A DNA stretch of 64,000 bases. It comes from Acidobacteriota bacterium (lineage in GTDB: Bacteria; Acidobacteriota; Vicinamibacteria; Vicinamibacterales; UBA8438). Shown here piece by piece: positions 16,233 through 25,357 of this stretch. Positions within the stretch are counted from its first letter, which is position 1; every line of letters starts with the position of its first letter. Position numbers and translations under genes: made by a program. Location of the stretch: NCBI GenBank assembly GCA_009861545.1, contig VXME01000071.1, positions 23,189 through 87,188 of the forward strand, given 5' to 3'. The notes under the pieces were generated by a model that was not told the origin of the DNA, did no database searches, and worked only from the letters and a program-made list of their open reading frames with translations.

Positions 16233-18458
16233 GTGCACTCGACAACGAAACGCCGCGGCACAGTCGGAATCGCCTGCCTCTCCTGGCTTCTGGCCGCTGC
16301 CGCTCTCGCGCAGGAACGGGACTCCCCGGCCGGCCTCCGGCTTCCGCCCCCGACCTTTGCCGGCGCCGCGGCGGAGCTGCACGCCGGCCGGCCCGCCGAG
16401 GCACTGGCGAGACTGGAGCGGAACGCCCCGACCGGCGCCGCCCCTCCCGCCCTGGAGCACACGATCCTGCGCGCCACGCTGCTCGCCGCCGCAGGTCGGG
16501 GGGCGGAAGCCGAGTCCGCCTGGCGGTCGGTAATCGAGCGCGCCGTCTTCATGCGCACCTTCGCCCGGCGCGCCATCGTCGAGAGCGCCGCCGGCCGGGG
16601 AGCGCCGGCGGACGCAGAGCCGTTCCTCGCCGAGCTCACGCGCGGCGATCCCGTACGCCATCGGGATCTGGTCCTGCACGTGGCGGAAGCGCATCTGACC
16701 ACCGGTGCGCCGCTCCGGGCGGCGGCACGCTACCGGGAAGTGCTCGCCGCAACCGGCGCCGGCGCGGCCGCCGACGCCGCCCGCCTGGGCCTCGCCGCCG
16801 CGCTCGAAGCCGCGGGAGACGGCGCCCGGGCCCTGGCGACGCTGCGCGAGGCGCAGCTCCGTCATCGAACCTCCGATGCGTTCGTCGCAGGACGCCGCGA
16901 GTCCCGGCGGTTGGCGCGCGCCCGCGGCGAGACCCTGTCGCCGTTCAGCGAGACGGAGTACCGGGGTCTGGTACGCCGGCTCCGCAGCGCGTCCCGCTTC
17001 GAACCCGCACTCTCGCTGCTCGACGAATGGGCCGCGGCGTTCCCCGGCCGCGGGTCGCGGGAACGTATCGCCGCGGAACGAATCGAAACGCTGTACGCCC
17101 AGCGCGACAACGAAGCGGCGGTCGCCGCCGGCGCCGCGTTCCGCAACCGCTTTCCGGCCAGCCCGCTGGTCCCCGCCGTCCGCCTGACCGAATTCCGCCT
17201 GGCCGTACGCATGGGCGACATGGACCGCGCCCGACGCCTCGGCGCCGACCTCTGGGAGGGACGTGTCTCCGGCGCCACTCCCGAGCAACGGCGCGGCGCC
17301 GGGGTGCTGCTGGCCGCCGTCCTCCCGGCGACCGGCGACGTCGAGGGCGGCCTGGCGCTCTTCCCCGGCCTGTTCGAGACCGCTCCCACACCCGACGATC
17401 AGCGTGCGATCCTCTGGCGGGCCGGCGTGGCGGCGGTGCGAACCGGACAGTACGACCGCGCGCTGACCAATCTCCGCGGGCTCATCGAGAGGGAACCGAG
17501 TGGACAGCTCGCCCTGGCAGCGCAGTACTGGCTGGGCGTCGCCCACGAGCGGAGCGGAGATCGAGGTGCGGCCGAGCGTGTGTTCGAGCCGCTCGCTCTG
17601 CGCTACCCCTACCACTACTACGGCCTGACCGCACGACAGCGGCTGGTGGAGATCCGCGGTGCGCCCGACGGCGGCCTGGGCGCTCCCGCCCCCCTCGATT
17701 TCCCGAACCTGGCGCTGCGCCCCGCATCACGCGAGCGGGCGGAGTTCCGCGCCGCCATGGCGCTGGCCCGCGCCGGCCTCGTCGACGACGCGGCCTGGTA
17801 CCTGCGTCGCCTGCTGGACCGCAGCCGGGGAGACCGGGGCCTGGCCCTGCTCGCGGCCCGCGCCTCGTCGCAGGCCGGCGATCACGCCAGCGCCGCGCGG
17901 GTGCTCTTCAACCACTTCACGGCGTACTTCAACCGGCCGGCGCGCGGACTGCCGGACGACTTCCTGAGGATGGCCTATCCCCGGCCCTTCTGGGACACGG
18001 TCGTCGACGCGGCCCGTGCCCACGACGCGGATCCGGTGCTGCTGGTCTCGCTGATGCGGAGCGAGTCGCGCTTCGACCCCGCCGCCCGCTCGGCCGTCGG
18101 GGCCGTCGGACTGCTGCAGATCATGCCGTACACCGCCGAGGCGCTCGCCGAGCGGGCCGGGGTCGGCGAGATCCTGGCCAGCCCCCTCGACGACGCCACG
18201 CTGGCCGAACCCCGCGTCAACATCGCCATCGCGGCGCGCCTGAACGCAGACCTGCTGGAGCTGTTCGACGGGGCGCGGCTGCCGGTGATTGCCTCCTACA
18301 ATGCGGGCGAGGACCGCGCCGGCGAGTGGTGGGCCGCGGCGCGCGCGCTGCGCGACGATTTCTTCGTCGACAGCATTCCCTACACGGAGACACGCAACTT
18401 CACGCGCGGCGTGCTGGCCAACTACGCCGCCTACGAGCGGATCTACGGCGCCCGGTAG
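16233..18458 (+). CDS. slt: Exported soluble lytic murein transglycosylase
   Basis: Cleaves the MurNAc-GlcNAc bond of peptidoglycan with formation of 1,6-anhydro ends. GTG start with AGGAGG upstream, then a signal peptide (about 1-27, ending LAQE). Residues about 40-570 are alpha-helical superhelix repeats as in Slt70. The C-terminal SLT domain has the catalytic Glu611 in LMRSESRFDP, with AVGAVGLLQIMP and ASYNAGEDRAGEWW downstream. 741 residues. The stop is three bases from the convergent gamma-glutamyltranspeptidase gene. Confidence 0.94.
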   Translation: MHSTTKRRGTVGIACLSWLLAAAALAQERDSPAGLRLPPPTFAGAAAELHAGRPAEALARLERNAPTGAAPPALEHTILRATLLAAAGRGAEAESAWRSVIERAVFMRTFARRAIVESAAGRGAPADAEPFLAELTRGDPVRHRDLVLHVAEAHLTTGAPLRAAARYREVLAATGAGAAADAARLGLAAALEAAGDGARALATLREAQLRHRTSDAFVAGRRESRRLARARGETLSPFSETEYRGLVRRLRSASRFEPALSLLDEWAAAFPGRGSRERIAAERIETLYAQRDNEAAVAAGAAFRNRFPASPLVPAVRLTEFRLAVRMGDMDRARRLGADLWEGRVSGATPEQRRGAGVLLAAVLPATGDVEGGLALFPGLFETAPTPDDQRAILWRAGVAAVRTGQYDRALTNLRGLIEREPSGQLALAAQYWLGVAHERSGDRGAAERVFEPLALRYPYHYYGLTARQRLVEIRGAPDGGLGAPAPLDFPNLALRPASRERAEFRAAMALARAGLVDDAAWYLRRLLDRSRGDRGLALLAARASSQAGDHASAARVLFNHFTAYFNRPARGLPDDFLRMAYPRPFWDTVVDAARAHDADPVLLVSLMRSESRFDPAARSAVGAVGLLQIMPYTAEALAERAGVGEILASPLDDATLAEPRVNIAIAARLNADLLELFDGARLPVIASYNAGEDRAGEWWAAARALRDDFFVDSIPYTETRNFTRGVLANYAAYERIYGAR

Positions 18459-18460
18459 TC

Positions 18461-20155
18461 TCAGTAGCCGGCAACCGCCGCATCCGCGCGGCGCGGATCG
18501 GCCGCCCCCTCCAGCACGTCCGCCTCGGCGTCGAGCACGATGGCGTGCGCGGCACCCTGACTGGTGCGGGCGGCGAGCACGTGGCCGCGCGCCTCCAGCA
18601 ACCGCACGGTGTCGGGCGAGAGGCCGCGCCGCTCGTAACGCAGCTCGTCCGGCAGCCACTGGTGGTGGAAGCGCGGCGCGTCTATCGCCTCCTGCACGTT
18701 CATGCCGAAATCGACGACGTTGAGGATGGTGTGCAGCACGGTATTGATGATGGTCCGTCCTCCGGGACTGCCGGTGACCATGAAGAGGCGGCCGTCCTTC
18801 TCCACGATCGTGGGCGTCATGCTCGACAGCATGCGCTTGCCCGGCTCCGCGAGATTGGGCCGGGTTCCGATCAGCCCGGCCGCGGTGGTCAGCCCCGGCG
18901 CGGCGTTGAAGTCGCCCATCTCGTTGTTGAGCAGAAAGCCGGCGCCCGGTACGACGATCTTCGATCCGTAGGACTGCTCGAGCGTGGTGGTGAGTGCGAC
19001 CGCGTTGCGATCGGCGTCGACCACCGACAGGTGCGTGGTCTCGTTCCCTCTCGCCGGCCACTCGAACGTGTCGGGACCGGACCGGGAGGCGAGATCGGGG
19101 TCGATGGTCGCGCGTAGCCCCGCCGCGTGCTCCTTCGACGTCAGCCGGAGCACCGGCATGGCGGGGTTGAAGTCGGGATCCCCGAGGTGCCGGGCCCGGT
19201 CCGCGAAGCCGCGGCGCATGGCCTCGGCGATGCGGTGGACGTTGAGGGCGGAACCGTAGCCGGCGGCCTGCAGGTCGTAGCCCTCCAGCACGTTGAGCAT
19301 CTGGACCAGCGTGATCCCGCCGGAGCTGGGGGGCGGCATCGATACGATCTCGTAGCCGCGGTAATCGCCCCGGATGGGCTCGCGGACCTGCGGCTCGTAC
19401 CCGGCCAGATCGGCCTCGGTAATCAACCCGCCGTGCGCCGCCATCTCCCGTGCAAGAAGCGCCGCGGTCCGTCCACGGTAGAAGCCGTCAGGCCCTTCAG
19501 CCGCGATGCGTTCCAACGTGCCCGCGAGGTCGGGCTGCCGGAAGCGCTCGCCGGCCGCGTACGGTGCACCGGCGTTGGAGAAGGCAGCGACCGCGGCGGG
19601 ATACCGGGCCATGCGGGGCAGCACGCCGGCCAGCGACGCCGCGCGGGCGTGGGTGAGAACGAAACCGTCACGCGCGAGGGCAACGGCCGGGTCCACCAGG
19701 CGCCGCCACGGGAGACGCCCGTGGTCGCTCCAGGCCCGATGGAGCCCGGCGACCGTCCCGGGCACACCGACCGCGACGTGGCTGTCGTGGTGGCGCGCCC
19801 AGTCGTAGGCACCGCCGGACAGGAACATCTCCGGCGAGGCCGCGGCCGGCGCGGTTTCGCGGAAGTCGTACGCGGCGTCGGATCCGTCCGCCGCCCGGTA
19901 TACCAGGAACCCGCCCCCGCCGATGTTGCCGGCCGCGGGCAACGTCACCGCGAGCGCGAAGGCGGTTGCCACCGCCGCATCCACGGCCGATCCGCCGGCC
20001 TGCAAGACGTCGCGGCCGACCTCCGCGGCCACGCTGTCCGAAGCGACCACCATGCCGCGGCGGGCGCGGGCCGGCTCGGAACTGCCGCCGACGGTCGCGA
20101 CCACCAGGGCGCACGTGACGCTGACTGCCGCCAGACGGGTACGAAGGGTCGTCAT
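18461..20155 (-). CDS. ggt: Gamma-glutamyltranspeptidase, exported
   Basis: N-terminal nucleophile hydrolase that transfers or hydrolyses gamma-glutamyl groups of glutathione and related peptides in the periplasm. ATG at 20155, signal segment about 6-25, 564 residues. Autoprocessing nucleophile is Thr373 in ETTHLSVVD; NIGGGGFLVY, PPSSGGITL and MLSSMTPTIV are family-specific blocks. No strong Shine-Dalgarno; a TATCCT box ends six bases before the ATG. The frame stays open upstream to 20362 but only this start gives a normal signal peptide. Confidence 0.94.
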   Translation of the reverse strand: MTTLRTRLAAVSVTCALVVATVGGSSEPARARRGMVVASDSVAAEVGRDVLQAGGSAVDAAVATAFALAVTLPAAGNIGGGGFLVYRAADGSDAAYDFRETAPAAASPEMFLSGGAYDWARHHDSHVAVGVPGTVAGLHRAWSDHGRLPWRRLVDPAVALARDGFVLTHARAASLAGVLPRMARYPAAVAAFSNAGAPYAAGERFRQPDLAGTLERIAAEGPDGFYRGRTAALLAREMAAHGGLITEADLAGYEPQVREPIRGDYRGYEIVSMPPPSSGGITLVQMLNVLEGYDLQAAGYGSALNVHRIAEAMRRGFADRARHLGDPDFNPAMPVLRLTSKEHAAGLRATIDPDLASRSGPDTFEWPARGNETTHLSVVDADRNAVALTTTLEQSYGSKIVVPGAGFLLNNEMGDFNAAPGLTTAAGLIGTRPNLAEPGKRMLSSMTPTIVEKDGRLFMVTGSPGGRTIINTVLHTILNVVDFGMNVQEAIDAPRFHHQWLPDELRYERRGLSPDTVRLLEARGHVLAARTSQGAAHAIVLDAEADVLEGAADPRRADAAVAGY

Positions 20156-20161
20156 TCTCTC

Positions 20162-20167
20162 AGGATA
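20162..20167 (-). promoter_or_regulatory. Putative -10 box of leaderless ggt
   Basis: TATCCT on the minus strand with a six-base spacer to the ATG at 20155. Confidence 0.4.
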
Positions 20168-20295
20168 GGCGAAGTGGCATGCTCGGAGACAAGATGCCGG
20201 CCCTGCCGCGAGGAGTCGCAACGCCCGAGCGGCGCATCGGGATAGAATGCCGGAAAGCTGCGGCCGCGGGGGCGCACGTGAACAGGAGACGGCAG

Positions 20296-21333
20296 ATGAC
20301 GACGACACCACACCCTGGAAACGCTCCCGGTCGGATGGAAACCAGCCGGCGCCCGCTCGCACTGGCGGTGATCGCCGTGATCGGCGCCACGATGTTGGCG
20401 TGTGCCGCGCCCGACGGCGGTGGGGGCGGCGGCCTGACGGTGCGCCTGTCGATCGCGACCGGCGGCACCGGCGGCGTCTACTACCCGTACGGCGGCGGCA
20501 TCGCCAAGGTAATCAGCGACAACGTGGAGGGCGTCGAGGCGACCGCCGAGGTGACGGCCGGCACGGTCGACAACCTGAAGTTCATCGCCAACCGGTCGGC
20601 GGACCTGGCGTTCGGCCTGGCCGACTCCATCGACGACGCCGCGAAACAACGCGGCGTGTTCGCGGATTTCGGCGAGGTGCCGATGCGCGGGCTCGCGGTG
20701 CTCTACGACAACTACAACCACCTCGTCTCGGTCACCGCGACCGGCATCGAGACGGTCGCCGATCTCAAGGACCGCGTGGTCTCCACCGGTGCTCCCGGCA
20801 GCGGCACCGAAGTGAGCGCCTTTCGCATCCTCGAGGCGGCGGGCGTGAATCCCCAGACCGACATCACCCGGCAGAGCCTCGGCGCGGCACAGTCGGTGGA
20901 CGCCATCAAGGACGACAAGATCGACGCGTTCTTCTTCAGCGGCGGGCTGCCGACCGGCGCCATCCTCGACCTGGCCTCCACCCCCGGCCGCACGATCAAG
21001 GTGGTGCCGAACGGCGGGACGCTGCCGACCCTGCAGGAGCAGTACGGCTCGCTCGTCTACCACAACTCCCCCATTCCGCCGACCGTCTACCCGGGGATGG
21101 AGGACACGGTGACCGTCGTGGCGGTCTCGAACGTGCTCGTGGTCCACGCGGACATGGACGAAGAGCTGGCCTACGATCTGACGCGGGTCCTGTTCGACCA
21201 CCACGAGGAGCTGGCCGCGGTGCACCCGATGGCCGCCATCCTGACCATGGAGACCGCGACCGCCGGCTCGCCCATTCCGTTCCATGACGGCGCGATCCGC
21301 TACTACCAGGAACGGGGCGCCTGGTCCGAGTGA
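20296..21333 (+). CDS. TAXI-family TRAP transporter substrate-binding lipoprotein
   Basis: Periplasmic solute receptor of a tripartite ATP-independent transporter (TAXI type). ATG 20296 with AGGAG upstream. A signal with MLAC (Cys36) suggests lipid anchoring. The mature protein begins with the hallmark SIATGGTGGVYYPYGGG, and has STGAPGSGTEVSAFRILEAAG and FFFSGGLPTGAILDL typical of the family. 345 residues. The permease gene overlaps its stop by four bases. TAXI receptors often bind dicarboxylates or amino acids such as glutamate; the ligand here is not deducible. Confidence 0.93.
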   Translation: MTTTPHPGNAPGRMETSRRPLALAVIAVIGATMLACAAPDGGGGGGLTVRLSIATGGTGGVYYPYGGGIAKVISDNVEGVEATAEVTAGTVDNLKFIANRSADLAFGLADSIDDAAKQRGVFADFGEVPMRGLAVLYDNYNHLVSVTATGIETVADLKDRVVSTGAPGSGTEVSAFRILEAAGVNPQTDITRQSLGAAQSVDAIKDDKIDAFFFSGGLPTGAILDLASTPGRTIKVVPNGGTLPTLQEQYGSLVYHNSPIPPTVYPGMEDTVTVVAVSNVLVVHADMDEELAYDLTRVLFDHHEELAAVHPMAAILTMETATAGSPIPFHDGAIRYYQERGAWSE

Positions 21334-23249
21334 CGACACCCGACTCGCCGGCCGCGGCCTACGACGACCCCGAAGCGGATGTCCCGACCCGCAAGCTGCA
21401 GGGTTGGACGGCGACACTGGTCACCGTGCTGGCCACGGGGCTGTCGCTGTACGCCCTGTACTGGGTGGTCGGCATCGTCCAGCCGCAGATCTACCGGGTC
21501 AGCTTTCTCCTCGTCACCCTCGTCCTGACGTTCCTCGTCTTTCCGGCCCATCCCCGCTGGCGGCCGCGCGTCATGTGGATGGACTGGGCACTGGGCGCCG
21601 CCGCGGTCGCGGCGCTCGCCTGGCCGGTCATCGACTTCGATCAGTTCGTCTACCGCGCCGCCACGCCGCTGACCATCGATCTCGTGCTCGGCGTGGTCAC
21701 GACCCTGCTGGTCCTGGAGGCCACGCGCCGGACGGTCGGCCCGATCCTGCCGGTGACGGCGGTCGTGTTCCTCCTCTACGGCTACTACGGACCGTACCTG
21801 GAACTGGTGGGCCTGGAGCTGTTCGCACACCGCGGCTACGACGCCGCGCGCCTCGTCGGCACGCTGTACATGACGCTGGAGGGCATCTTCGGCGTGCCCC
21901 TGAACGTGTGCGCCACCTTCATCATCCTGTTCACCATCTTCGGCGCCATCCTGGCCAAGTCGGGCGCCGGGCCGTTCTTCATCAACTGGACGATGGCGGC
22001 GTTCGGGCGCTCGGAGAGCGGGGCGGGGCCGGGCCGGACGGTCACCCTGTCGGGGTTCCTGCTCGGCACGGTGTCGGGCAGCGGCGTCGCGACCACCGTG
22101 ACCCTCGGCGCCGTGGTCTGGCCGCTGCTCCGGCGCGCGGGCTTCTCGGCCGAGGTCGGCGGCGGCATTCTGTCGGCCAGCGGCATCGGGGCGATCATGG
22201 CGCCGCCGATGATGGGCGCGGCCGCGTTCCTCATCGCCGAGTTCCTGCAGATCACCTATCTGCAGGTGATCGTCATGGCGATCGTCCCCGCCGTCCTCTA
22301 CTACTTCTCTATCGTGCTGATGATCGAGGCCGACTCCCGCCGGCTGGGGACGAAGGCGGTCACCGTCGACGTTCCGTCGGTGGGCGAGCTGACGCGCCGC
22401 TACGGCTACCAGTTCCTGCCGCTCATCGCCATCGTCGTGCTGCTGGTGAGCGGGATGACGCCGTTCCGGGCCGTCTTCCTGTCGACGCTGCTGGCGGTCG
22501 GGCTCAGCTTCATCCGGCGAGAGAACGCGCTCTGGCCGCGCCGGCTGGTGGAGGCGCTCGAGGCGGGCGGGCGCGGGGTGCTGTCGGTCGCGGCGACGAC
22601 GGCGACGGCGGGGATCATCGTCGGGGTGGTGACGCTCACCGGCCTGGGCCTCAAGCTGTCGGGCATCATCGTCGATCTCGCGGGCGGCAACATCTTCCTG
22701 ACCGTCGTCTACGCGGCCGTCGCGGTCTGGATGCTCGGCCTCGCGGTCCCGGTCACCGCCTCCTACATCATCGCGGCGGTCATGATCGCCCCGGCGCTGA
22801 CGCTGGTCGGCGTGCCCGACTTCGCCGCCCACATGTTCATCTTCTACTACGCGGTGCTCTCCGAGGTCAGCCCGCCGACGGCGCTCTCGCCGTTCGCGGC
22901 CGCCGCCATCACGGGCGGCAATCCGTTCCAGACGATGATGCTGACCTGGAAGTACACGCTGCCCGCGTTCCTCGTGCCGTTCGCGTTCACGGTCAGCCCG
23001 GAGGGCGCCGGCGTCCTGCTGCAGGCGCCGCTCGCGGACATCGTCCGGACCGTCGGCACCGCGGTCATAGGCGTCAGCGCCCTGGCCATGGGCCTCGGCG
23101 GCTGGCTGCGGCAGGCCGCGAACCCGGTCGAACGGGTCGTCGCGGTGGCCGGGGGCCTGCTGCTCTTCTACGCGACCACCGTGACGGATATCATGGGACT
23201 GGTGCTGTTCGGCGCGGCCATCGCGCTGCATCTGGTTAGAACCCGCTGA
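21330..23249 (+). CDS. TRAP transporter fused permease (DctQM type)
   Basis: Sodium-dependent secondary transporter with the small (Q) and large (M) membrane subunits fused, the rule for TAXI systems. 639 residues and about 17-18 hydrophobic segments. The Q-like part covers about 25-160, and the M-like part has FTIFGAILAKSGAGPFF, SASGIGAIMAPPMMGAAAF and FYYAVLSEVSPPTALSPFA. GTG start forms GTGA with the receptor stop, so translation is coupled. Together with the preceding receptor this is a complete uptake system. Confidence 0.94.
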   Translation: MTTPDSPAAAYDDPEADVPTRKLQGWTATLVTVLATGLSLYALYWVVGIVQPQIYRVSFLLVTLVLTFLVFPAHPRWRPRVMWMDWALGAAAVAALAWPVIDFDQFVYRAATPLTIDLVLGVVTTLLVLEATRRTVGPILPVTAVVFLLYGYYGPYLELVGLELFAHRGYDAARLVGTLYMTLEGIFGVPLNVCATFIILFTIFGAILAKSGAGPFFINWTMAAFGRSESGAGPGRTVTLSGFLLGTVSGSGVATTVTLGAVVWPLLRRAGFSAEVGGGILSASGIGAIMAPPMMGAAAFLIAEFLQITYLQVIVMAIVPAVLYYFSIVLMIEADSRRLGTKAVTVDVPSVGELTRRYGYQFLPLIAIVVLLVSGMTPFRAVFLSTLLAVGLSFIRRENALWPRRLVEALEAGGRGVLSVAATTATAGIIVGVVTLTGLGLKLSGIIVDLAGGNIFLTVVYAAVAVWMLGLAVPVTASYIIAAVMIAPALTLVGVPDFAAHMFIFYYAVLSEVSPPTALSPFAAAAITGGNPFQTMMLTWKYTLPAFLVPFAFTVSPEGAGVLLQAPLADIVRTVGTAVIGVSALAMGLGGWLRQAANPVERVVAVAGGLLLFYATTVTDIMGLVLFGAAIALHLVRTR

Positions 23250-23276
23250 GATAATCCCGAAGGTCGAGGTAACACC

Positions 23277-24575
23277 ATGAGATCAAGCATTCGCCTGACG
23301 GCGCTCGCCGTCGTGTTCGCCCTGCTGCTCGTTCCCCAGACCCTGCTCGCGCAGGGACTCGAACGCGTCAGTCCGGAAGAAGTGGGCATGTCGTCGGAGC
23401 GGCTCGACCGGCTGAGCCTGGCGCTCGAGAGCTACGTCGACGAGGGCCGGCTGGCCGGCGCGGTCACCATCGTGGTCCGCAAGGGCAAGATCGCCTACCG
23501 CGAGGGCATCGGCTACCGCGACGTCGAGGCGCAGGCGCCGATGCCGTCGGACGGAATCTTCCGCATCGCGTCGCAGACCAAGGCGCTGGCCAGCGTGGGG
23601 GTCATGCTGCTGCAGGAAGAAGGAAAGCTGCTGATCACCGACCCGGTCGGCAAGTACCTCCCGGCGTTCGCCGAGACGACCGTCGCCGAGCGGAACGACG
23701 AAGGCGGCTACGACGTCGTGCCGGCGCGCCGACCGATCACCATCCGCGACCTGCTGACCCACACCGCCGGCATCAGCTACGGCATGGGCCTGCTCGCCAA
23801 CCGCGGGCCGGCCGCCGACGCGTGGGCGGAGGCGGGCATCACCGGCTGGTACTTCGCCGACCGCGACGAGACGGTGGGCGAGACGATGGCGCGCCTGGCG
23901 AAGCTGCCGATGGACGCGCATCCCGGCGAGCGCTGGATCTACGGTTACAACACCGACATCCTGGGCGCGATGATCGAGGAGATCAGCGGCCAGACGCTCG
24001 GCGACTTCCTGAAGGAGCGGCTGTTCGACCCGCTCGGGATGAGCGACACGCACTTCTTCCTGCCGGAAGGCAAGCTCGGCCGGCTGGCCACCGTCTATTC
24101 GTCGGTGGACGGCGGCAGCCGCTTTGAGCGCGCGCCCGACCCGGGCCACATGGTCGGTCAGGGGCACTACGTGAACGGCCCGCGCAAGGCGTTCTCGGCA
24201 GGCGCCGGGGTGCTGTCGACCGCCACCGACTACGCCACGTTCCTGCAGATGATGCTGAACGGCGGCGAGCTGAACGGCACGCGCATCCTGTCGCGCAAGA
24301 CGGTCGAGTCGATGATCTCCGACCACCTGGGCGACATCCCGTTCCGCAACGGCCAGGGCTTCGGCCTCGGCTTCTCGATCACCAACGACCCGGCGGCCGG
24401 CGGCCTGCCCGGCTCGGTCGGCGAGTTCGCATGGGCCGGCGCCTACCACTCCGTCTACTGGGTGGACCCGAAAGAGGAGATGGTGGTGGTCTACCTGACG
24501 CAGATCATCCCGGCCATCAACCTGGACGATCAGCAGAAGGTGCGGTCGCTGGTCTACCAGGCGATCGTCGATTGA
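23277..24575 (+). CDS. Exported serine hydrolase, beta-lactamase/EstB family (S12-like)
   Basis: Class C beta-lactamase-fold hydrolase, usually an esterase or D-aminopeptidase rather than a true lactamase. Signal peptide about 1-26. Catalytic SxxK is Ser99-Gln-Thr-Lys102 in RIASQTKALAS; the second motif tyrosine is in WIYGYNTDILG (Tyr222/Tyr224). 432 residues; GAGG nine bases before the ATG. It starts 27 bases after the TRAP permease on the same strand and may be co-transcribed, so it could release a substrate the transporter imports. Confidence 0.9.
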   Translation: MRSSIRLTALAVVFALLLVPQTLLAQGLERVSPEEVGMSSERLDRLSLALESYVDEGRLAGAVTIVVRKGKIAYREGIGYRDVEAQAPMPSDGIFRIASQTKALASVGVMLLQEEGKLLITDPVGKYLPAFAETTVAERNDEGGYDVVPARRPITIRDLLTHTAGISYGMGLLANRGPAADAWAEAGITGWYFADRDETVGETMARLAKLPMDAHPGERWIYGYNTDILGAMIEEISGQTLGDFLKERLFDPLGMSDTHFFLPEGKLGRLATVYSSVDGGSRFERAPDPGHMVGQGHYVNGPRKAFSAGAGVLSTATDYATFLQMMLNGGELNGTRILSRKTVESMISDHLGDIPFRNGQGFGLGFSITNDPAAGGLPGSVGEFAWAGAYHSVYWVDPKEEMVVVYLTQIIPAINLDDQQKVRSLVYQAIVD

Positions 24576-24756
24576 GGCATCGCGCGGATTCGTGGGCGGG
24601 CCGGCCGGCGGCTCCGGTCGCTCCGCTCCCCACGATGAGCAAGTGCCTCGGCCGGCCCTCGAACGGCGGAACGGTCCGGTCGCCGGTGGTCTCTACCACG
24701 CCTATCCGGCGGGTCGGCGACAGTGGGATCGAGACACCGGAAGCGAAGGAGCAACG

Positions 24757-25182
24757 TTGACCAAGGACGATCTGATCGAGAAGCTCAACGGCGACCTCGC
24801 CGACGAGCTCGGCGCCATCATCCAGTACATCGTCTACGCCGCCCGCGCCACCGGGCCGTACCGGCCGCAGCTCTCCCAGTTCTTCCTCGCGGAAGTGGCC
24901 GACGAGCAGATGCACGCGCAGTTCCTCGCCAACAAGATCGTCTCCCTCGGCGGCAGGCCGACCACCGCGCCCCGCGACGTATCCCTGCCCGAGGGCAACC
25001 GCGCGATGCTCGAAGCGGTCGTGGAGGCCGAAACGCACGCCATGAAGGGCTACACCACGCGGGCGCAGGAGGCCGATGCCTACGGCGACAAGGGCCTCGC
25101 CGTACAGCTCGAGGACTTCATCCGCGACGAGAGCAGCCACTTGGAGGAGACGGAGCGGATCCTGCGGGACTGGCCGCTGTAG
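24757..25182 (+). CDS. Ferritin-like / bacterioferritin-type di-iron protein
   Basis: Four-helix-bundle iron protein, 141 residues from a TTG start with AGGAG six bases upstream; no ATG start fits. Di-iron ligands fall in the usual order: Glu17 (ADELGA), Glu50 and His53 (ADEQMHAQF), a Glu in helix 3 (VVEAETHAM) and Glu125/His128 (RDESSHLEE). Probably iron storage or ferroxidase activity, relevant to the haem-rich enzymes in this genome. The 181 bases before it hold no recognisable gene. Confidence 0.88.
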   Translation: MTKDDLIEKLNGDLADELGAIIQYIVYAARATGPYRPQLSQFFLAEVADEQMHAQFLANKIVSLGGRPTTAPRDVSLPEGNRAMLEAVVEAETHAMKGYTTRAQEADAYGDKGLAVQLEDFIRDESSHLEETERILRDWPL

Positions 25183-25268
25183 GACGTCATTCCCAGTTCC
25201 GCTCCGGTGCCATTGGCTCGCCCGCCACGGCGTTCTGCCGTGCGGTTCGGGACAGCCGCCGGCAACCA

Positions 25269-25340
25269 GCCATCGTCACCCACGACCGCCGCCACTTCGA
25301 CCGCGTCGACGGTCTCGAGGTCGTCGACTGGCACGGTTGA
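25269..25340 (+). pseudogene. Relic of a PIN-domain (VapC-type) toxin C-terminus
   Basis: Frame ending at 25340 reads AIVTHDRRHFDRVDGLEV followed by VDWHG and a stop. This matches the last strand-helix-strand of VapC PIN toxins (VTHDRRHF..V.GL.V.DW). Nothing upstream in the same frame resembles the catalytic N-terminal part, and no antitoxin is adjacent, so it is a decayed fragment in the gap between the ferritin-like gene and ettA. Confidence 0.5.
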
Positions 25341-25357
25341 GCGCCGGAACGGCGCGG

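Noticed and set aside
21303..23231. A 642-codon open frame antisense to the TRAP permease
   Set aside because: Charge-rich shadow composition (Asp/Arg/His), no hydrophobic or domain pattern, and the sense frame is a clear TRAP permease.
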